Origin: Nemophila menziesii
Lineage: Eukaryota > Streptophyta > Magnoliopsida > Boraginales > Hydrophyllaceae
Length of the DNA: 64,000 nt
Direction of reading: 5' to 3'
Assembly (NCBI GenBank): GCA_029959085.1
Contig: JARWIR010000003.1
Location: 38,179,505-38,243,504 of the forward strand
Below the pieces are notes generated by a model that was not told where the DNA came from, searched no databases, and saw only the letters and a program-made list of their open reading frames with translations. Shown here piece after piece: positions 57,574 through 64,000 of this stretch. Each line of letters opens with the position of its first letter. Position 1 is the stretch's first letter. Made by a program: the position numbers and the translations under genes.

Positions 57574-59154
57574 AACAAGAGACTTCTAGAGTTGTATGAT
57601 TGATTGGGATAAATCACAAGAGGAGGTAAGGGAATGCGAAATTAGTGATACTAGAATTTTACATACAAGAAAAGCATTGCACCCTATTTTGGGTATTATC
57701 ATCTGAGGCATTAAGCCTCGAGAGTTGTTTTCTTTCTTCCCTACCATTTCTTTATGTACAATATTTGTGTTAATTAAAATTTTATTGCTTTTTGAGTTTT
57801 TTTCGAGTCGTGGGGACACGACTCATTTTTGAGTTGGGGTGGGGATTCATTGTCCTCACCTTCCTTTTTGTTTTTGCATAAAATTTAATATCTTTAAGGT
57901 CAAAATTGGCATAGAATATGGTGAATGTACCTATTGAGCATTTTTAATTAGATCAATGATAGTAAGTAGTATGTGTTTGAACAGTGTCACAAATATGTTA
58001 AGTATGCATGTATGAAAACAGGAAGTAAAAGATAGGGAACATTAATAAGCAATGCGTATGAAGTGTCAAGTTGGAAATTAGTGAGAGTTAACCAGTGTGT
58101 AGAACGTGAGGTTTGAAATTAGTTGAAACCCCCGCTTGTCTATGAACTAATAATGAATTAAGTTACGAAATCTGGTAGCTAGAAAAGTGAATAAGGAAGT
58201 TCTTTCATATTGAAGCCACTTGAAGCTTTTTATTAACCACATTACAAGCCATACCCCTTACTTTATAGGACTTATCCATATGACCCGCACTCGGATCGCA
58301 AAACCTGAGACAAGTTGTTTTAGAGCTTGAGTTTAGGGTGGTGGGTTTCATCATTGGGATTGGGAATTTGATTGTAATTGTGATATTATTGATGACGCTG
58401 ATGAGTTTATTATTGTAACCCTTTGCCGGGGTAAAAGTAAATGAAAAAAATATTGAAAAAAAATATATAAGAAAAAAGTAGCATGATATCTCACATTAAA
58501 AAGGGAGTCATAGCTAGCTATCAAAAGAAAAGAGATATATGAAAAAGATTGAAAATAATTAGACCAGTAAAGTGGAATTTGTTATGTAATCATCATGAAA
58601 AAGTTTTATTGGGTTATTTTGGGGTGCAAATTAAAGCATCAAAATTGGGTTGAGTGAGAACATCTTCGAGTGAAACTCAAACTCTAGGGAGATTCGTTGA
58701 GCAAATGTGTGGAGAGAGCCAAAAGCGCGCTTTTTATTATCCAAATATATCATACTGTCCCTAAGCCACGTTATAACCATAAAGACCTTAGAATTTCTAG
58801 CTACTTGGTGTAGGAACAATGGAACAATTAGGGCATAGGTGAGTGGACCATTGGATACTATATTAGGACCTATGCCACCTATAGCCGTTAACACAAACTG
58901 AGTTGAAGACCTCTTCTTCTGGCATTGCGAAGTAATCTGGACTTGAATTTATGGATTGTTAATTATGTGTATATTAAGAATGTATGTGCATTATTTATTT
59001 GACATTACTACATGATACTTTTTAAGATATTTTTCTCTAGGATCATTTATTGTTTTCTATTCTTCTTATTCTTCTTCTTCTATATTTATTGTTGCTTACC
59101 CTACTATTCTTATCTTTACTGTATCGGGATGATACAACTTTAAGTTGAGGGTCT
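57574..59154 (+). other. E3 3' region, hairpin and polypurine tract
   Basis: No gene. The conserved hairpin GAGTCGTGGGGACACGACTC is at 57805-57824, followed at once by ATTTTTGAGTTGGGGTGGGG. An eroded AGTGAG...CTCACT hairpin lies near 58707-58731. Ends with the polypurine tract AAGTTGAGGGTCT (59142-59154). Confidence 0.7.
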
Positions 59155-59710
59155 TGATGTCTCCCTATTTTTGATATATTAATCTATACTTGAGACATCA
59201 TTTTAGGGTTATTTAGTTATTAATTTCAGGATTTTCCCCCATTTATTCATACTTTACATTTTTTTGTCTAGTTTTAGGTGTTTAGCTATTTTGTGAACTT
59301 TTGCGCGTAATTTGTGTGTTATTTGTGTAGCACTTAGGTATATGGAAGTTATTAAACTTATGGAAACTGATTTAAAGTGGAAAAGTAAAGGAAATCCCTT
59401 AGTCAAAGTCAAAAAGGAAGAGTTTGGGTATATTTGGAAAGTAAAGAAGCTGCCAAAATTGCACATATGTCCAATAATTTAATTATTGCATAAATCAATT
59501 CTGGAATTAGGAGGATATTTTTATATTAGCAGATAGATCTTTCAAACGCGGTCATTTCCATATAAAGAACATCAAATTCTGATACGTAACGAAGGAAATA
59601 TGACCAAATCAATATTTGCAAAGGTTATCTTGTCCTACAATTTAGGGATACGAATTTTGGTAAGATTAGGACTCCTTAACTTGGAGACTACTCAATATTT
59701 AGACCAAGGG

Positions 59711-59792
<82 letters not shown>

Positions 59793-60738
59793 CCATTCCT
59801 ACCTTATAGAAATCATCCTTGGTCAGTTCATAATCATCTAAAGACCAAGAGGAAGCTTAGATCAAGAGGGAAGTAGAGAAGAAGGAGCTTGGAAGTTGTT
59901 CATGCTATTCCAACCCTTCCCGTTTGTAATTATGTGTTCTTATTTCTTTCTTATGAACTAATTTGTTTAGCTTGAGATTAGCATATGGGTATGAACCCTA
60001 GACTTTTTTTATATGTTATTTAATTTGGGATGTCCTTTTACATTTAATTAAATTTAGTAGTGATAGCTCTGTATAATGTGCTTTGAATTAATGTATATAG
60101 TTCTTGAGATGCGCACGTATAGGATTACCATAGTAATTGAGTTAACATTCAGAAGGGGGATTCGATTATAGAAAACACCACATAGTCGTCTAGTGTGTGG
60201 TAATGATCCAAAAAGGGCTTGCCTAACTGGATAGTCATTAGGGTTTAATTTGACCACCAATCATTGCATAAGGTCCCCTTACCCAAGTCCCTTGGTAGTG
60301 GAGAGGTTGCTCCTGAGTCCACCTGACGGGGGTTAGGAAGAATTTAGAATCTCGGCTATTGTATATCACACGATTCTCTCTTAGGTAATAAACATAGAAC
60401 AAGGCTAGTGTGGATTACTTGCTAGTTCTCAAGCTAAACTATCATAAGCTTCTATCTATCCTATTTTACTTTCTTATATTTAATTTAAGTCTATTTAAAG
60501 TAATAAAAACCAAATAAATATTTTAGTGTCTTTGTGTATTATTTTACCAACTATTTCTAGTACACTTAGTAATTACACTGTTTATAAACTAACTTTCGTA
60601 GTCCCTGAGATCGATATCTGTTCCACTTACTTATTACTTGCAAATGATCCATTCACTTGCGGAGATTTTATCGTGGTAGTATAGGGTGTTAGTTCTCTTA
60701 TTTATATCTATCATTTTATCACACCTTTGCCAACACCA
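59155..60738 (+). repeat. E3 3' LTR
   Basis: 1584 bp, TGATGTCTCC...CAACACCA. Contains the (TA)37 tract at the TATA-box position. Confidence 0.85.
59714..59787. repeat. (TA)37 microsatellite in E3 LTR
   Basis: 74 bp of perfect TA dinucleotides at LTR position about 560, where H1 has its TATA box at position about 580. Confidence 0.95.
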
Positions 60739-61565
60739 GAAAGTGAAAGAGTTGTCGACCAGAATTCGAAAGTGAATTATTTTCAAAGCCACATAATATT
60801 AATAAAGAATTTGGATGAGTCCTTTTACAAAAGATGGGGCACTGAAATAGGAATGCGTGGCCACTTACGATTTGCAATTTAGAGATGTAACGAAGAAGTT
60901 ATGTATTTTGCAGCTGGTATGACTCGAAACAGACCCCTCTTGATGGGAAAATGTATTTAGGATGGGTAAGGTCATTTAACCTAGCCCATGGAAACCGTAA
61001 AATGTTTTTTACCTATTTATATCAGCTCCTAACAATATAAATTCATCCCTTAGCTGCCAGAGCTTAATTTTCATCAATAAGTCATCATAGAACGATCAGG
61101 ATAATCTAGAGAAGGAAGGATTAAGAGTTGAAGTTTCACCGCATCAATTCTACACCTCTCCATCTCTATACTTAGGGTAATTAGCGTTAGATTACTTTGT
61201 CTTTAATTTCTTCTATGCTTTTTATTCTTGGTTTTTACTATGCACAATTATTTCTCTTTTTGCATAGGATTTATAATCATACGAACCATTGAATATTTTT
61301 TCCAGTTTAATTGAATTTGGGATTATTGCATGTAACTGAAATTGGTATTTATATATTTCCATTGGATATATTTTTGTAATAACACTACCTATGTTTTGGC
61401 CAAATATTGGGTAGCCCAAGTAATTAAGCTAACACCCGAAGTAGAGGGGTTTAATTGCTGAACTAGCATACATACGTCTAGTTTGCGGCAGTGAACTGGG
61501 AGGTCTTGCCTAGCTAGATAGTCCATAGGGTTAGAATTAATACACCAATTCATTGCCTAGGGTTT
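60739..61565 (+). other. Unassigned sequence, then left part of an LTR-like sequence
   Basis: 60739-60990 gives a short frame (SFYKRWGTEIGMRGHLRF) with stops and no firm match. From about 61010 the sequence follows the plan of the Athila LTRs here (TTTATAT near 61014, then the 'gtctag.gtgcggcagtga...cttgcctagctagatagtc' block at 61470-61530). It is interrupted by the solo LTR at 61566. Confidence 0.45.
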
Positions 61566-63272
61566 TGACCTTGGCGTTTTCCAATCGATAAAATAGAATG
61601 TCAACGCTTGACGGAAAATACACCTCCGCAAAGAACAGATCGTAGGTAGCAAAAGTATAGTAAGGTATTGTTTTCCACAGAGGTCAGTGCGATAAATGTA
61701 TTTTATAATAGAAAAATTGAGAGGTTTATAATCTAAGAATGCAATAAATAACATTAAATGGATGTTTGTTTGGCTTTTGTAATTAACAACTAAAGACAAT
61801 ATAAAAATGGGAGACAAGTAAACAATTAAGGATTAAACTAAAGGTGAACAAGAAATGAAATCAAAGACTAACTCGATTGAGATGGATGCTTGAGGATATT
61901 GTTAAGTAATTTCTTATGCCGTTAAATGATTTTGCTATTTTATAAGGGCAAATTGGTTTTAGTATTCACATTAGTCGGGAATATAAGCCACTATACCCCT
62001 ATTCGGGCACCTAGAGCATCTACCTTACACACCCTCCGGTTATCCAGTGTATTTAAGAATAAAACCCAGAGACTACCTAGCGAGAAAGGAACCCACTCGT
62101 CCAATGCACTAGGTGTTCAAATATCAAGTTTGTAACCTCGCCCCCGAACAGGTGTTAACTAAAGTTACTAGAGCTCCTGCTAGTTGGCTAGAGCCCATGA
62201 TTATTTAAATCAAATATAAGAACAATGGAATGAAATTAATAAATACCCAATTCAATTAAACGTAATATAACATCCCAAATGTAATAACACAATCAAAAAA
62301 CTAAGCAATAGTCATTACATTAACATCCTCAAGCATATATAAGTTTACCTCATAATTAAATTAAAACAAAATAAAGCAAAAGATGAAATTATGTTTAAAA
62401 CTAAAAATAAAGGATAGTTACTGTAAAAAGTGAGAAGAGATGAAGCTTTGTTGAGGCTGAAATGAAAGGTTCATGGACAAATTCTTGTTTCTTCTCTTAT
62501 GTTCTTCTCCAGATCTCTTCGTGGTGGCTTCTTCTTGTTGGATAAAAATGTAATGTGTGAAGTATCTTTCTAAAATGCTGAAATAAGGCTTATATAGCTC
62601 TTACACTCGTTTGGTCCCCCTCTAATTAGGTTAAGATGAGGTCCAAGGCCCTTCCTGAACATGGGTAACCTAGTTCTAATTAACCTGAGAATATGCATGG
62701 GGAGGCGTGTATATTTTCCATGGGACTAGTCGTGGTGTGCGGAAGGTGGCCGGGACACCCATGATATCAAAAAAAATAAGGTCCAACCCGTTTTTGGAAG
62801 CTGCGGGTTCAAGGTTCGAGTCACGGGAACTGTTTTTGACATAACTTCTTCGTCTTAACTCTGAATTGACTTTCGTAACTTGCCACGTGATCTTGACTTC
62901 AAACTCTTTCCAACCAACTAGGGATCAGGTCCAAAACTCTTCATCAAAATATTATTATGACTCCATCTTTACTTTGCAAGACTACTCCAATAATCGCTCT
63001 AACTTCCCGTAGTGGCCTCTAGCTTCATTTCCGCTTTGACTTGGAGTTTCTCTTTATCTTTGGACTTTGGACCCTAGTATCAAGAATGTACCTAAACTAC
63101 ACATTAAACATACCATCAAAGCACGAAAATCTTTACAAATCGCAGATAGTCCAAAATGAGAAGTAAAAGTGCAATATAGAAAAATATAGGGAAAAATCCT
63201 TCACTTAGGCCCAATAAACTCCTAAAACAATGTCTCTATTATGGATTTTTTTTCACAAAAATAGACACATCA
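61566..63272 (-). repeat. Solo LTR of an Athila-type element
   Basis: On - begins TGATGTGTCT, with an inverted near-copy GAGACATTG 36 bp inside, and ends GGTCA. Flanked by GGTTT (61561-61565) and GGTGT (63273-63277), a 5-bp target duplication with one change. No internal sequence, so it arose by LTR-LTR recombination. Confidence 0.65.
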
Positions 63273-64000
63273 GGTGTCCTTACACAAGTACCCAGGTTGC
63301 TCTCTAAGCTACCCTAACAGGATTTAGAGACTTTTGAATCCCGGCTAATGTGAAATTACCTTCACCCTTATTCCTAGAAACCATTAAGTCGATAGGATAG
63401 GTTCATACTTGCATAATTAGTTGATTATTTAGAAAACAAAACATTCATTGTATTTGTTTATCTTTTTATCATAACATTTAAAACCATCCATGCTAATATT
63501 GAACACGAGTTTAAGTATCTAATTAAATCCCTAAGGAACAAACTCATTTTACGTACATATAACTTGTAATGATTTGTATACTTGCAAAGAGTTAGTCATG
63601 ATTTTCGAGGTGTGTGCGTTTTTTACATTTATTATTTTATCACACATGCGGGCCCGCCATTGAGATATATACGTCATCATAGGTAGGTCACGTACACCCA
63701 ACAAAGAAGAACCTATTGGTAATTTCATTTTTAAGCAAGATAAGCATACAAAGGCATGACCATTTAGTCAAAAGTTACCAATGAAAAAGACTCTTGTGAA
63801 ATTATGAAAACCCCAAAAGTACAAAACAAAAACAATAAATAAGAGTTCAAATATGTGAAATGATAGCCTCAGCCTCATACAAAATAAAATACAACAAAAA
63901 ATCAAGAGAAAAACAACAATAAGAACTACAACTTACCAAGATAATCTCGGGTCTATTACTCTGAGAGTAATAAACTACTAACACGTTGGATACAAGGAAA
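63273..64000 (+). other. Right part of the LTR-like sequence, then unassigned DNA
   Basis: 63273-63650 continues the host LTR (TCCTTACACAAGTACCCAGG parallels the other LTRs) and ends TTATTTTATCACACATGC. From 63660 to the window end there is AT-rich sequence with no gene. Confidence 0.45.

Larger units (their letters stand above)
53846..60738 (+). mobile_element. Athila-type Gypsy element E3, rearranged, with truncated 5' LTR
   Basis: 5' LTR from an internal position (53846) to 54728, PBS, gag, protease, then a deletion joining the protease to the pre-env leader, a partial triplication, the 3' region and a 3' LTR (59155-60738). LTR overlap differs by roughly 8-9% by eye in the first 430 bp, so E3 is the oldest pair here or a recombinant. 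Reverse transcriptase, RNase H and integrase are missing. Confidence 0.8.

Noticed and set aside
59600..59809. ORF with a tail of alternating Tyr-Ile
   Set aside because: Translation of the (TA)37 tract.
63649..63658. Perfect palindrome GCGGGCCCGC
   Set aside because: Single occurrence, no partner or array; likely chance.

Overview
The window is transposon-dense nuclear DNA from a flowering plant, most likely a eudicot. I found no intact host gene, no rRNA or tRNA gene, no operon-like array and no CRISPR array. Everything I can name is mobile DNA: CACTA, hAT, Mutator-like (MULE), LINE, Copia and, above all, several Athila-type Gypsy LTR elements. Most are nested in one another and eroded by stop codons and frameshifts. 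All alignments, identities and counts were made by eye.

Layout. 1-5.77 kb: degenerate CACTA-like element with a TNP1-like pseudogene, split by a 1.2 kb hAT-like element that has a clean 8-bp target duplication. 5.8-8.2 kb: unassigned DNA plus a LINE-type RNase H remnant. 8.2-22.5 kb: an outer inverted-repeat element (arms 8177-8295 and 22425-22549) that holds a 9.9 kb MULE at 12301-22211. The MULE has a mudrA-like transposase on + and a six-exon ULP1-protease gene on -, converging as mudrA and mudrB do in maize MuDR; this is the Kaonashi type of ULP-carrying MULE. Its introns and spacers are filled with the 8-bp palindrome GAGTACTC and an 82-bp satellite. 22.7-24.9 kb: Copia gag-protease fragment.

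24.9-52.5 kb: an Athila element on + (called H1), which keeps the end of integrase, the env-like ORF and the 3' LTR. Two minus-strand Athila relatives sit inside it. E1 (26174-35290, TSD ATAGT) interrupts the env-like ORF. E2 (38624-51698, TSD ATTAT) interrupts the 3' LTR. E1 has gag and protease but lacks reverse transcriptase, RNase H and the integrase core. E2 has a nearly full gag-pol and an internal 2241-bp tandem duplication. 52.5-60.7 kb: an Athila fragment (H2) and a rearranged plus-strand Athila (E3). 60.7-64 kb: an LTR-like sequence interrupted by a minus-strand solo LTR (61566-63272), then unassigned DNA.

The most interesting signals are shared non-coding structures of these Athila elements: (1) arrays of short CG-rich palindromes always in the spacer between pol and the downstream ORF, but with a different palindrome in each element; (2) a copy of the 3' polypurine tract directly before the start codon of that downstream ORF; (3) a conserved hairpin followed by another purine tract in the 3' region; (4) an inverted repeat of the LTR terminus about 35-45 bp inside the LTR. 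Together they suggest an organised cis-regulatory layout around the env-like ORF.
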